Source: RGIG4097 sp964637515 (GTDB lineage: Bacteria; Bacillota; Clostridia; Christensenellales; CAG-917). Taken from it: DNA of 64,000 nucleotides. Each line of letters opens with the position of its first letter. Position 1 is the first letter of the stretch. The translations under genes were made by a program, and so were the position numbers. The notes under the pieces were generated by a model. It made no database searches. It was given only the letters and a program-made list of their open reading frames with translations, and was not told the DNA's origin. Of the stretch, positions 25,974 to 34,830 are shown in pieces. Location: contig CAZWUI010000006.1 of assembly GCA_964637515.1 (NCBI GenBank), positions 1-64,000 of the forward strand, read 5' to 3'.

Positions 25974-26076
25974 CGTGAATACTTGTATTATATTTAAGAG
26001 CATAAGCCAATACGTTCGCTAAATACCGCTTAGTTAAAAATATGGTAAGAATTATATGAATTTTGGTGTACGTTTG

Positions 26077-26943
26077 CTAATTTAGCAGGCAGTTGCAGGC
26101 GTTTTGATAGAGAGATTTCATCGTTTGAGCGTCTTCAGCTTGAGTGCCTGCAGATTCGGACAGGATGTGCGGAGTAAGACCGTTTTTGACGATGACTTCG
26201 GCAAAACCGTCAAATTCGGGACCATATACGGTGTCTTCAAAGGTCAAATGTTTGATTTCGCCTTTGGGTCCGTACATGATTTTGCTGAAATGAACGTGCA
26301 TATTTTTGGTCTTTTCTTCCCCTATTCCGTCGAAAAGTTTGTCTACGATTGACTGAAAATCATCGGCGCATTTCAAAGAGCCGCCGTAAAGCGCATTGAT
26401 ATGACCGAAGTCGATGCAGGGATAGATGTTTGGCGCGAGGTTGCAAAGCTCGATAATCTCTTCTACAGTGCCGATTTGAGCGGATTTTCCCATAGTTTCG
26501 GGACAAACGTACATGTCGTCAAGCCCTTCCGCCCTGATTTCTTCAAGTGCGCGAGAGAAAGCATCTTTTGCGCGTGCAAACGCTTCCTTTCTTGGTTGAC
26601 CGTTTTCGGACCCGGTGTGGAATACGCATCTCTGTCCGCCGAAGTGGCGCAGGACTTTGAGAGATGACGTCAAGTATGTAATGGAATTTTCGACTTTTTG
26701 CGGTTCTAACGATGCGAAACTGATAAAATACGGTGCGTGAACGCTCATTTCTATCCCGTATTTTTCCGCTTCCTGCCCTATTGCCGTTGCGGTTTCGCTT
26801 GAAATTCGCACACCTTTTCCAAATGAATATTCAAAAAGTTCAAGTCCGCGTGCGGAAATCCACTTCGGCATTTCTATGGTTGCCGAGTGTTCGAGAGAAA
26901 AACTTTCAGAATGTCCGGACGGACCGAATTTTGCTACATTCAT
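26077..26943 (-). CDS. nfo: AP endonuclease family 2 / deoxyribonuclease IV-like TIM-barrel protein
   Basis: TIM-barrel metallo-enzyme of the endonuclease IV family, which cuts DNA at abasic sites. Motifs expected for the three-zinc site are visible: SVHAPYFISF near 67, CVFHTGSENG near 105, CPETMGKSAQIGT near 147, PCIDFGHINAL near 176, MHVHFSKIMYGPKGEIKH near 214 and HILSESAGTQAEDA near 258. Length is 288 aa, normal. It starts 1 bp after the ribF stop and is the last gene of the rimP-nusA-infB operon. Confidence 0.9.
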   Translation of the reverse strand: MNVAKFGPSGHSESFSLEHSATIEMPKWISARGLELFEYSFGKGVRISSETATAIGQEAEKYGIEMSVHAPYFISFASLEPQKVENSITYLTSSLKVLRHFGGQRCVFHTGSENGQPRKEAFARAKDAFSRALEEIRAEGLDDMYVCPETMGKSAQIGTVEEIIELCNLAPNIYPCIDFGHINALYGGSLKCADDFQSIVDKLFDGIGEEKTKNMHVHFSKIMYGPKGEIKHLTFEDTVYGPEFDGFAEVIVKNGLTPHILSESAGTQAEDAQTMKSLYQNACNCLLN

Positions 26944-26944
26944 T

Positions 26945-27850
26945 TTAACCTTTGAAGAAATCGAGCGACACTTTTTCGTCCGCTTGGATTTGTGCGACCA
27001 AATGCGGTATAGAGTTGAATTTGCAAACGTCGCGTATCTTTTTGTAGTATTCTAGGCGGACTGTTTTCCCGTAGATGTCCTTTGAGAAACTGTGGATATA
27101 CGTTTCGACGGTGTAGTCCGTGTCGCTAAAAGTGAGTTTAGGACCTACGTTCGTAACTCCGATATAAGACTTTCCGTCAACATAAATCTTCGTAATATAG
27201 ATACCCGTGCCCAAAAGCGTGGTGTCATCGTGTACGGACAGATTTGCGGTGGGATAGCCAATGATTCTTCCCCGCTCTTTTGCGTGGATGATTTCGCCGA
27301 TCGTGAAGTACGGACGAGAAAGATAGCTATTCACCAGTTGGATATTGCCTTCCGCCACGTGTTTTTTGACGGTGGTGCTTGAAATTTTCTCGTTGGTGAA
27401 CTTTTCAAACGGCATGATTTTGATTTTTATACCCTTCTCCGTTGCGATGTCTTTGAGCATTTTTGCGTCGCCCCTTGCGCCTTTACCGAAGGTAAAGTCC
27501 TTGCCCAAGACGATGCCGACCACGTTAAAGTGTCCGAAAATATATTCGATAGCGTCTTCGGGCTCGCAGTTTGCGAACTTCTCGTCAAAATCGAATATGA
27601 GTACGTTTTCAATGCCTGCCTGCTCAAACAAATATAACCGTTCAGCTATGGTATAGATTTGCGGTTTTTTGCCGAGGAGTTTATTCGGGTCGTTTGAAAA
27701 CGTTGTGATAGCGCTTTCCGCATGCAGTTTGTCGGCAAGTCGTTTGGTTTCGTTAATGAGAGCGTCGTGACCGCGGTGAATGCAGTCGAAAAAGCCGAGC
27801 GCGAGAACGATCGGCTCGTCAAACTTTTCTCCCAAATACAGTTTGTTCAT
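26945..27850 (-). CDS. ribF: Bifunctional riboflavin kinase / FAD synthetase RibF
   Basis: Makes FMN from riboflavin and FAD from FMN. The N-terminal nucleotidyltransferase domain has GFFDCIHRGHDALI near 19, with the HxGH-type motif, VLGKDFTFGKGARGD near 114 and ISSTTVKKHVAEGNI near 156. The C-terminal kinase domain has GRIIGYPTANLSV near 193, GIYITKIYVDGKSYIGVTNVG near 215 and VETYIH near 248. Length is 301 aa. Its ATG overlaps the truB stop (ATGA), the usual truB-ribF pairing in Bacillota. No FMN riboswitch is present. Confidence 0.97.
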   Translation of the reverse strand: MNKLYLGEKFDEPIVLALGFFDCIHRGHDALINETKRLADKLHAESAITTFSNDPNKLLGKKPQIYTIAERLYLFEQAGIENVLIFDFDEKFANCEPEDAIEYIFGHFNVVGIVLGKDFTFGKGARGDAKMLKDIATEKGIKIKIMPFEKFTNEKISSTTVKKHVAEGNIQLVNSYLSRPYFTIGEIIHAKERGRIIGYPTANLSVHDDTTLLGTGIYITKIYVDGKSYIGVTNVGPKLTFSDTDYTVETYIHSFSKDIYGKTVRLEYYKKIRDVCKFNSIPHLVAQIQADEKVSLDFFKG

Positions 27851-28713
27851 TTGAGCCTCACTTGAATATTTATATATCCGTTAAATTTATTTGCTATACC
27901 TATGATTTCGCCGCCTACAGTTGCAAAAAAAGGCGTATCGGGTGCGAAATCGCATTGAGTTGCCACTCCGTTAAGTATTTTTTTGAGGTCTTCGCTCGGC
28001 AACTCGAACTTTTCATAGCACAGACCTTTGTCTATTGGCAGGATATAGTCAAGAGGATTTTTCTCGAACTCCTCTATCGTTATCGAGTCCTGAATGGTGA
28101 AATTTCCGGATTCTATGCGATTCAATTCCGTCATTATTGCTTTTGTATTCAGTAGCACAGCCATATCGCGCGCGATAGCGCGGATATACGTACCGCTTCC
28201 GCAAACGATTTTGAAGGAATATTCGCCGTCTAGTCCGCCAAGAAATTCTATCTCGAAAATTTCTACGGTTTTTGGTTGGATTTCAAACTGCTTGCCTTCT
28301 CTTGCAAGGTCATAAGCGCGTTTGCCATTGATTGATTTTGCTGAATATAGCGGTGGATACTGCTCGATTTTGCCGATTAAAGACGGTATAACCGCTTTCA
28401 AGTCGTCTTCTGTCGGAATGAAATCCGCAGTCGCGATTTCTTTTCCCCAAACGTCGAGAGTGTCCGTTTCGATTCCGAATTTGAATTTTGCGATATAGGT
28501 CTTGCGTTTTTCTTGCATCAAGTCGAATAGTCGCGTAGTCTTTCCGACTGCTATTGGCAAAACGCCCGTAGCCATAGGGTCCAGAGTGCCGAGATGACCT
28601 ACTTTCGGCCTTTCGCCGAGCGCCCTTCTCAAAATTCCGCGTACCTTCACGACGACGTCGCTCGAAGTCATATTTTGCGGTTTATTGATATTTATGAAAC
28701 CGTTGACAGTCAT
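27847..28713 (-). CDS. truB: tRNA pseudouridine(55) synthase TruB
   Basis: Makes pseudouridine 55 in the T-loop of tRNAs. It opens with GFININKPQNMTSSDVV, has the catalytic motif VGHLGTLDPMATGVLPIAVG near 38 with the nucleophilic Asp, YPPLYSAKSINGKRAYDLAREG near 118, and SGTYIRAIARDMA near 171. The length of 288 aa is normal. It overlaps nrnA by 4 bp (ATGA) and ribF by 4 bp, so the three genes are translationally coupled. Confidence 0.97.
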   Translation of the reverse strand: MTVNGFININKPQNMTSSDVVVKVRGILRRALGERPKVGHLGTLDPMATGVLPIAVGKTTRLFDLMQEKRKTYIAKFKFGIETDTLDVWGKEIATADFIPTEDDLKAVIPSLIGKIEQYPPLYSAKSINGKRAYDLAREGKQFEIQPKTVEIFEIEFLGGLDGEYSFKIVCGSGTYIRAIARDMAVLLNTKAIMTELNRIESGNFTIQDSITIEEFEKNPLDYILPIDKGLCYEKFELPSEDLKKILNGVATQCDFAPDTPFFATVGGEIIGIANKFNGYINIQVRLK

Positions 28714-29675
28714 AGTCTATCGCGTGCCGCTTTCAAGAGTTTGTCCAATACGTCTTCGTAAAATCCGTTGAGTCTGAGTCCCGCCGCGCGAAGATGTCCG
28801 CCCCCGCCGAAACTTGACGCAAGGTCGCTTGCATCGACTTTGACTTTCGTGCGCACGCTAACCTTGTAGGATTTGTCGCCGACTTCGGAAATTGCGAAAG
28901 CGACTTCTACGGTGCTGACGTCGATGATGCTTGTGATAATACCTTCGGTATCAAATTGCGAGGTGCCTGTGGCCTCGAAGTCGGATTCGCGGAAAGTTAT
29001 TACGCCGATTTTTCCGTCGTCGTAGAATTTTGCGGTTGAGTATACCCTGTTTTTAAGGGCGAAAACTTTCGGGGAAATGCGTTTGAAACACCTGTATATA
29101 ACGTCCGATGAGTCGAAATCGTATTCAAGCAATTCGCAAGCGATTTCGTGAGTGCGCTTTGTGGTAGATGAAAATTGGAAACAACCGCTATCCGTGACAA
29201 TCCCTGTAAAAAGGGATTCTGCGATAAGGTCGGACATGCGTTTTGAATATTTCAAAAACTCAAAAACGACTTCCGCACAAGCGGCGGCAGACGCATCAAC
29301 GTAGGTGATATCCGAGAACTTTTCGTGAGATTTATGGTGATCTAACGCCACCAATCTCTTTGACGAAAGATAAGATTTGAGTGATCCGCCAAGTTGTCCC
29401 ATTGTCGATACGTCGACTGCAAAGGACAAGTCGTGCGTGCGTTTGTTCGGGAGCGTGACAACGTCTACCCCCTTTATTTCACGGTATTTTTCGGGGATTT
29501 CTCCGTCGCAAAATACTTCGACTTCTTTGTTCATTGCAGTGAGTGCAAAGTAAAGCGCAAGCGCACAACCGAGCGTGTCGCCGTCGGGATTGCGATGGCA
29601 ATATATTGCTATGCTATTCGCTTTTTTGATTTCGGCGTTTATTGCGTCGAATCTTTCCTTTGCAAGTTTTTCCAT
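28710..29675 (-). CDS. nrnA: DHH-DHHA1 phosphoesterase NrnA (nanoRNase / pAp phosphatase)
   Basis: Degrades 2-5 nt RNA and dephosphorylates 3'-phosphoadenosine 5'-phosphate in B. subtilis. The DHH domain shows IYCHRNPDGDTLGCALAL near 24, FAVDVSTMGQLG near 85, VALDHHKSHEKF near 109 and GIVTDSGCFQFSSTTKRTH near 158. The DHHA1 substrate-binding glycines are in FGGGGHLRAAG near 290. Length is 321 aa. The gene sits between rbfA and truB, the classical position in Bacillota. Confidence 0.95.
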   Translation of the reverse strand: MEKLAKERFDAINAEIKKANSIAIYCHRNPDGDTLGCALALYFALTAMNKEVEVFCDGEIPEKYREIKGVDVVTLPNKRTHDLSFAVDVSTMGQLGGSLKSYLSSKRLVALDHHKSHEKFSDITYVDASAAACAEVVFEFLKYSKRMSDLIAESLFTGIVTDSGCFQFSSTTKRTHEIACELLEYDFDSSDVIYRCFKRISPKVFALKNRVYSTAKFYDDGKIGVITFRESDFEATGTSQFDTEGIITSIIDVSTVEVAFAISEVGDKSYKVSVRTKVKVDASDLASSFGGGGHLRAAGLRLNGFYEDVLDKLLKAARDRL

Positions 29676-29677
29676 AA

Positions 29678-30046
29678 TTATTCTTCCACGTCTTCCGGCG
29701 GGATTACCATTTCGGATAAGATTTTGTCAATCTTCATGCCGTAGTCCAAACTGTCGTCGATGATGAAGTTGAGTTCAGGAATAAGGCGCATTTGCACCGC
29801 GTCTTTGAGCATGTTGCGTATGAAAACTCTGCTTCTGACGACGGTGTCGAACGCTTCTTTTTTCTTCTCGTCGCTATCTGCGTATACAGAAATATACACC
29901 TTCGCATATTTGAGATCCGGCGTAGTTTTGACTTTGGTAACGCTGATGATTCCGTTCTGCACGCGCGGATCTTTGATGTCCGTCGCTATGATCTTTGAAA
30001 TCTGGCGTTGCAATTCGGAGTTTACTCTTTCAAGTTTAACCTTCAT
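29678..30046 (-). CDS. rbfA: 30S ribosome-binding factor RbfA
   Basis: Single KH-like-domain protein needed for maturation of the 17S rRNA 5' end and for late 30S assembly, important in the cold. The 122-aa product has the family features VNSELQRQISKIIATDIKDPRV near 9, SVTKVKTTPDLKYAKVYISVY near 35 and RLIPELNFIIDDSLDYGMKID near 87. Its start overlaps the end of infB by 11 bp, and nrnA follows 2 bp after its stop. Confidence 0.97.
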   Translation of the reverse strand: MKVKLERVNSELQRQISKIIATDIKDPRVQNGIISVTKVKTTPDLKYAKVYISVYADSDEKKKEAFDTVVRSRVFIRNMLKDAVQMRLIPELNFIIDDSLDYGMKIDKILSEMVIPPEDVEE

Positions 30047-32723
30047 TTACTTGCTCCATAGCGTATGCTTCGATGACGTCGCCGACTTTGACGTCGGGAT
30101 AGTTCTTGAGCATTATACCGCAATCGTAATCTTTTGCGATTTCCTTGACGTCGTCTTTGCCGTGGCGGAGGGATTCGATTTCGGTATCAACTTCGACCTT
30201 GCCGTTGCGGACGAGTCTTGCTTTGGCTTTTCTGAGGATTTTGCCCGAGATGACGTGGCAACCCGCGATAGTGCCGACACCCGAAATCTTGAAGATTTCT
30301 CTGACTTCCGCAGAGCCGAGTTCGACTTGGTTGAACTTGGGTGCGAGCAAGCCTTTGATTGCCGCTTCGATATCTTCTATCAACTTGTAGATAATGTTGT
30401 AGAATCTGATTTCGATCTTCTTTTGTGCGGCAAGCGACTTCGCGTTTGCGTCGGGGCGCACGTTGAAACCGATAATGATTGCATGTGCGGTATCCGCAAG
30501 AGTGACGTCGCTTTCGTTGATTGCGCCGACCGCTCCGTGAATGATATTGATTTTGACTTCTTCGTTGCCGAGTTTGAGAAGGGATTGTTTGACCGCTTCG
30601 AGAGAGCCTTGTACGTCCGCTTTGAGAATAAGACTGACGGATTTGAGTTCTCCGGCGGATGCTTGTTCAAACAAGTCGTCAAGGGAGAAAGATTTGCCCG
30701 CATCGCTATTTAGGCTTGCTTTAAGGCGTCTTTCTTCGGAGAGCGAGCGTGCGAATTTGTCGCTTTCGACTGCATCCATAATATCCCCCGCCTCGGGAAG
30801 GTCGTCCCAACCGGTGACGGATACGGGAGTTGCGGGGCCTGCTTTCTTAACGTGTTTACCCTTGTCGTCAACCATGACTTTGACTCTACCGGTGCAAGTA
30901 CCTGCAATGATTTCGTCACCGCATTTGAGAGTGCCGCTTTGGACGAGGACGGTTGCGATTTTGCCAAGACCTTTGTCCATTTTTGCTTCGATGACGGTGC
31001 CTTTTGCAGGACGATCGGGATTAGCTTTGAGTTCGCTGACTTCCGCTTGGACAAGGATTTGTTCAAGGAGATTTTCGACGCCTTCGCCGGTCTTTGCAGA
31101 CACTCTGACGACGGGAGTTTCTCCGCCCCATTCTTCAGGGAGAAGACCGTGTTCGGTGAGTTGTTGCAAAACTCTGTCGGGATTTGCGGCGACTTTGTCT
31201 ATCTTGTTGCAAGCGACGATGATAGGTACGTTTGCAATTTTTGCGTGGTTGATTGCCTCGATAGTTTGGGGCATGATGCCGTCGTCTGCCGCAACGACGA
31301 GTATCGCTATATCGGTGACTTGTGCTCCTCTTGCACGCATGGACGTGAACGCTTCGTGTCCCGGCGTGTCAAGGAAGGTGATAGGACTTCCGTTCAAGGA
31401 AATCGTGTATGCGCCGATATGTTGGGTTATACCGCCGGCCTCACCGCTTGTGACGTTTGCTTTGCGGATATAGTCGAGCAATGACGTTTTGCCGTGGTCG
31501 ACGTGTCCCATAATCGTGACGACGGGAGGACGGGTGACGAGTTTATCAATGCCTTGAATGTCGAGTTCTTCGTTGCGTTTTGCGAGTTCGTCCTCGAAAG
31601 TGGATTCGGGGCGCAGTTCAAGGGTGATAGGATTATCCTTGCTGATTTCGGACGTAACGAGTTCGGCGGTTTCAAAGTCGATGCTCTCGTTGATATTCTT
31701 GATGATGCCGAGAAGGAAGAGCGTACGAATGATTTCCGCACCGGGTTTGCCGATTTTTTCGCTCAATACCTTGATAGGCACAGGGTCGGTTGTGATGACT
31801 GCGTGGTCGATGACGACGGTGTTTTTGGACGCTTGCCCTTTTTGCTTGTTCTTTGCGGAACGAACGCGGAAATCCGCTTCGTCGTCCGTCATTGCTCTGG
31901 TTTCGTCAACGATATAACCGCGCTTCATAAGTTGATACTTATTTGCGCCGTTTTCTTGGAGTTTCTTTGAACCGTCGTTTGCGGGTTTGCCGTTGCCTTT
32001 TCCGCGTTGATTGCCCTGCTTTGTCGGCGGGAATTGTTGCGCTGCATTTGCGATGCTCGTGTTGTTTGCACCGAATTGACGTTGTTGAGTGGGTGCAGGA
32101 CGTTGTCCGCTTTGGTTTTGCGGACGTTGGTCAGGACGTTGACCTTTTGAATTATATCCACCGGGGAACACTCGGGTGGTTTCAGTCTTTTTAGGCTTTT
32201 CGGGAGGAATGTAAGTTTCCCTTTGCGTTCCGTCGGAGAATTTGATGAGCCAAACGTTAGGCTTGCCCGTTTGAGTTCTGCTGACTTCAACGGGAGCGTC
32301 GGGCGCTGCGGGTTTCGCAGGCTTATCCGCTTTTTTCTCGGGTTGTTTTTGTTGTTTATCCTTCTCAGGTTTAACCTTTTTGTCCTGTGGTTTATCTTCC
32401 TTGACGGGAGTTTTGACTTCCGCCTTGGGCTCCTCGACAACGGGCTTGACGGGAACTTCTACGACTTCGGGTTTTTTCTCCGCAACAACAGGAGTTTCGA
32501 CCTTATCGACGGGAGCGACTACGGTTTCGACTTCCTGAACCGCTTGAGATTTTTTCTCTTCAATTTCTTTGAGTTCCGCTATTTTTGCGTTGATAGAGTT
32601 GCGCAAAATAGTCGCGCGACTCTTTTCGCGAGACAAATCGCTCGTCAAACCTGCAAGTTTATCGCTTTTGTAAGATTGCAACAACTTGATGACTTCTTGA
32701 GGGTTGCTTCTGTTTTCGGCCAT
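30036..32723 (-). CDS. infB: Translation initiation factor IF-2
   Basis: GTPase that brings initiator fMet-tRNA to the 30S subunit. Residues 1-60 form the alpha-helical IF2-N segment. A long linker (about 60-260), low in complexity and rich in Pro, Lys, Glu, Val and then Gln/Asn, follows. A second IF2-N module lies near 320-370. The G domain has G1 GHVDHGKTSLLDYIR near 405, DTPGHEAFTSMRARG near 449 and NKID near 508. Beta-barrel domains and the fMet-tRNA-binding domain follow to residue 895. A GGAGG ribosome-binding site sets the start. Confidence 0.98.
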   Translation of the reverse strand: MAENRSNPQEVIKLLQSYKSDKLAGLTSDLSREKSRATILRNSINAKIAELKEIEEKKSQAVQEVETVVAPVDKVETPVVAEKKPEVVEVPVKPVVEEPKAEVKTPVKEDKPQDKKVKPEKDKQQKQPEKKADKPAKPAAPDAPVEVSRTQTGKPNVWLIKFSDGTQRETYIPPEKPKKTETTRVFPGGYNSKGQRPDQRPQNQSGQRPAPTQQRQFGANNTSIANAAQQFPPTKQGNQRGKGNGKPANDGSKKLQENGANKYQLMKRGYIVDETRAMTDDEADFRVRSAKNKQKGQASKNTVVIDHAVITTDPVPIKVLSEKIGKPGAEIIRTLFLLGIIKNINESIDFETAELVTSEISKDNPITLELRPESTFEDELAKRNEELDIQGIDKLVTRPPVVTIMGHVDHGKTSLLDYIRKANVTSGEAGGITQHIGAYTISLNGSPITFLDTPGHEAFTSMRARGAQVTDIAILVVAADDGIMPQTIEAINHAKIANVPIIVACNKIDKVAANPDRVLQQLTEHGLLPEEWGGETPVVRVSAKTGEGVENLLEQILVQAEVSELKANPDRPAKGTVIEAKMDKGLGKIATVLVQSGTLKCGDEIIAGTCTGRVKVMVDDKGKHVKKAGPATPVSVTGWDDLPEAGDIMDAVESDKFARSLSEERRLKASLNSDAGKSFSLDDLFEQASAGELKSVSLILKADVQGSLEAVKQSLLKLGNEEVKINIIHGAVGAINESDVTLADTAHAIIIGFNVRPDANAKSLAAQKKIEIRFYNIIYKLIEDIEAAIKGLLAPKFNQVELGSAEVREIFKISGVGTIAGCHVISGKILRKAKARLVRNGKVEVDTEIESLRHGKDDVKEIAKDYDCGIMLKNYPDVKVGDVIEAYAMEQVNEG

Positions 32724-32741
32724 GAATATTGCCTCCGTTCA

Positions 32742-33029
32742 TTACCTGAGATTTTCGATTATCGCCTTTGCAAGACCATCGTTCGTTATGGCGACTGAAA
32801 GGACTTCGGGGCGACAAGTTGCGTCCGATACTCCGTCCAACACGAAAGTCGGGACGGACGAACAACGAGTCGTCATTCTAGTTATATACTTTTCGGTGGC
32901 GGAAGAATCGATAAGCACCACCGCACAAGCGGAGATTTTCTCGGTGATTTTGTCTTCACCGAACAAAACGCTACCGCTTCTTATCGCGAGACCGACGTAG
33001 GATTTAATCTTTGAATTGATTGAGTTCAT
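32742..33029 (-). CDS. ylxQ: L7Ae/YlxQ family RNA-binding protein
   Basis: Small ribosomal L7Ae-like protein of the YlxQ group, probably binding kink-turn RNA; its role is not settled. The 95-aa product has the fold's typical sequence KIKSYVGLAIRSGSVLFGED near 7, AVVLIDSSATEKY near 37 and a hydrophobic C-terminal helix. I start at ATG 33029, inside the end of ylxR (26-bp overlap), because the conserved region begins there; an upstream in-frame start would add 12 residues. It lies between ylxR and infB as in B. subtilis. Confidence 0.9.
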   Translation of the reverse strand: MNSINSKIKSYVGLAIRSGSVLFGEDKITEKISACAVVLIDSSATEKYITRMTTRCSSVPTFVLDGVSDATCRPEVLSVAITNDGLAKAIIENLR

Positions 33030-33261
33030 CGTACACCTCGTCGGGAACCGCGGTTTTGAATGCATAGTTCAAAACTCCGCGTTTTTTTGCAAGATCTATG
33101 CATTTCGAGTCTTTATGGATATACGCTCCTCTGCCGTCCGCCTTGCCCGTAACGTCGATTTTGATACCGTCTGCGGTCTTTACGACGCGGATAAGTTCGG
33201 ACTTGTCGGCGTGCAATCTGCACACCGCGCATTTGCGAGTGTTTTTCGGATTATTCGGCAT
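33004..33261 (-). CDS. ylxR: YlxR family RNA-binding protein
   Basis: Member of the YlxR (RnpM) family; the B. subtilis protein has been reported to bind and modulate RNase P RNA. The 85-aa product shows the signature RKCAVCRLHADKSELIRVV near 9, GKADGRGAYIH near 39 and CIDLAKKRGVLNYAFK near 54. It overlaps nusA by 11 bp and ylxQ by 26 bp, so it is tightly coupled in the nusA-infB operon. The RNase P RNA gene is also in this window, at 52 kb. Confidence 0.93.
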   Translation of the reverse strand: MPNNPKNTRKCAVCRLHADKSELIRVVKTADGIKIDVTGKADGRGAYIHKDSKCIDLAKKRGVLNYAFKTAVPDEVYDELNQFKD

Positions 33262-34336
33262 CTTCTGCTTCGGTTTGGATGCTGGAAAGAGGTTTGACGT
33301 CTATCTTCCAGTTGGTGAGTTTCGCCGCAAGACGCGCGTTTTGACCGTTTCTGCCGATTGCAAGACTGAGTTTGTCGTCGGATACGATGACGCGTGCGGT
33401 CTTCTCTTCTTCGTTTATGGAAACCATATGCACTTGAGCGGGGCTCAATGCGCGTGCGATATATTCGATAGGATCCGCGCAATATTCGACGACGTCGATT
33501 TTTTCTCCGCCGAGTTCTGCAACGATTGCGTTCACACGGACGCCTTTATTTCCGATACAGGAACCGACTGCGTCAACGTTGGGATCTTCGGAGTACACTG
33601 CGATTTTGGTGCGGAAACCCGCTTCGCGGACGACGTTTGCGATTTTGACGAGTCCTGCTTTGATTTCAGGGACTTCGAGTTCAAACAAGCGTCTGACAAA
33701 TCCTGCGGACGAACGAGACACGACGACTTGTGCGCCTTTCAAGGTGTCACGGATTTTCTTGACGTAAACCTTGATCATATCGTTGAGATTGTAGGTTTCG
33801 GTGGGAACTTGGTCGGATTGCATCATCACGCCTTCCATTTGAGAACCGCTGATTTCAACGTAAACGGTGTTGGCTTCTTTTCTTCTGACGATTGCGCCGA
33901 CGATTTCGCCTTGTTTTTCACTCATTTCGTTGAGGACGTATTCTTTCTTGATGTCGTTGAGACGTTGCATAACCACTTGTTTTGCGGTTTGCGCTGCGAT
34001 ACGACTGAAGTGTTCGGGAGTGATGTCCGAGATGATAACTTCACCGATTTTTGCAGTGGGTTTTTCGAGAAGTGCGTCTTCAAGGCAGATTTCGCTATCT
34101 TCGTCGGTGACTTCTTCGACAACGGTGCGGTAGGAATAAACCTTGATCGTGCCCTTTTCTTCATTGAGACGGACTGCGATTTTGATTGATTCGCCATACT
34201 CTTTCTTGTATGCGGAAGCGAGCCCGGATTCGAGTGCTTCAATCAAGAGTGCCTTGTCGATTTTCTTCTCTCTGACGAGTTCGTCGAGCGCGGGAAAGAA
34301 GTCTGCGCCGAAATCGTCTTTAACTTTTTTTGCCAT
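33251..34336 (-). CDS. nusA: Transcription termination/antitermination factor NusA
   Basis: RNA polymerase-associated factor controlling pausing and termination. The N-terminal polymerase-binding domain covers about 1-125, the S1 domain about 130-200 (EIVGAIVRRKEANTVYVEISG), and two KH domains cover 200-345, with IRDTLKGAQVVVSRSSAGFVRRLFELEVPE, DAVGSCIGNKGVRVNAI and DKLSLAIGRNGQNARLAAKLTNW. At 361 aa it has no C-terminal acidic repeats, as usual for Bacillota. AGGAGG precedes the ATG; rimP ends 10 bp upstream. Confidence 0.98.
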   Translation of the reverse strand: MAKKVKDDFGADFFPALDELVREKKIDKALLIEALESGLASAYKKEYGESIKIAVRLNEEKGTIKVYSYRTVVEEVTDEDSEICLEDALLEKPTAKIGEVIISDITPEHFSRIAAQTAKQVVMQRLNDIKKEYVLNEMSEKQGEIVGAIVRRKEANTVYVEISGSQMEGVMMQSDQVPTETYNLNDMIKVYVKKIRDTLKGAQVVVSRSSAGFVRRLFELEVPEIKAGLVKIANVVREAGFRTKIAVYSEDPNVDAVGSCIGNKGVRVNAIVAELGGEKIDVVEYCADPIEYIARALSPAQVHMVSINEEEKTARVIVSDDKLSLAIGRNGQNARLAAKLTNWKIDVKPLSSIQTEAEDAE

Positions 34337-34346
34337 ATTGTTCCTC

Positions 34347-34811
34347 CTAAAACCTAATATAAGGCTTCGCTTTTATGTTATTTCTTGAAAACGTTATTTC
34401 TTTCGGCGATTTGCCGTCCGTGAGAATGGTCGCGTTGTCGCTGTCATAGGACGTCAAAGTGCCGTGAGATTTCTTTTTGTCGGCGGTGATTTCGATTTCA
34501 GTGCCGAGTGCGCGACGGAAGTCGTCGTCCGTGACTATCGGCCTGTCGAGTCCCGATGAAGATACGTTTAGCACGTAGTCTTCGGGAAAAAGGTCCTCGT
34601 ATCCGTCGAGTATATCTGAAACTGCGTTGTGGACGGTTTCGCATTTGTCGAGGTCAACGCCGTCTTGCGACCAAATGAACACCGTCAAGTTGTCTTTGCC
34701 GTACTCCGTCGAATAGCGGATTTCCACGATTTCGATTTCGCCAAGGGCGGAAACCGCAGTGTTTATTGCGTTTTCGACTACATTTTTCGCATCATCGGAT
34801 AGAAATTTCAC
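34347..34811 (-). CDS. rimP: Ribosome maturation factor RimP
   Basis: Assembly factor for the 30S subunit. The 154-aa product begins at GTG 34811, chosen because GGGAGCG lies just upstream and the conserved KFLSDDAKNVVENAI follows; an earlier in-frame TTG at 34908-34910 would extend through the leader hairpin and promoter. Family features are EIVEIRYSTEYGKDNLTVFIW near 28, VDLDKCETVHNAVSDIL near 53 and DYVLNVSSSGLDRP near 77. It is the first gene of the operon ending at nfo. Confidence 0.95.
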   Translation of the reverse strand: MKFLSDDAKNVVENAINTAVSALGEIEIVEIRYSTEYGKDNLTVFIWSQDGVDLDKCETVHNAVSDILDGYEDLFPEDYVLNVSSSGLDRPIVTDDDFRRALGTEIEITADKKKSHGTLTSYDSDNATILTDGKSPKEITFSRNNIKAKPYIRF

Positions 34812-34830
34812 TTGTCGCTCCCTTTTTATA

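Larger units (their letters stand above)
25679..25975. repeat. Near-palindromic element (about 300 bp) enclosing a 24-codon ORF
   Basis: The two halves are imperfect inverted copies. Blocks matching between the left arm and the reverse complement of the right arm, in order inward, are a CGGTAAA-type hairpin (25687-25701 against 25944-25958), a TTTTTATTGACTT block (25738-25750 against about 25904-25916), TATACGT, AATACGCAAA (25763-25772 against 25876-25885) and GGAGGTTATTC (25781-25791 against 25863-25873). The central 71 bp, 25792-25862, is not palindromic and carries the ORF. Outer flanks show no target-site duplication. It may be a MITE-like repeat or a type I toxin-antitoxin locus with duplicated control regions. 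Confidence 0.75.

Noticed and set aside
25679..25975. Insertion sequence with terminal inverted repeats and a transposase
   Set aside because: The element is about 300 bp, encodes at most 24 residues, and no target-site duplication is visible at its edges; a MITE remains possible.
27850..27900. FMN riboswitch controlling ribF
   Set aside because: ribF overlaps truB directly in a long operon; there is no leader in which a riboswitch could sit.
29760..30713. A long plus-strand frame opposite rbfA and infB, and similar long frames opposite infB, nusA and mutS2
   Set aside because: All are antisense shadows of well-identified genes, without ribosome-binding sites or recognisable domains.
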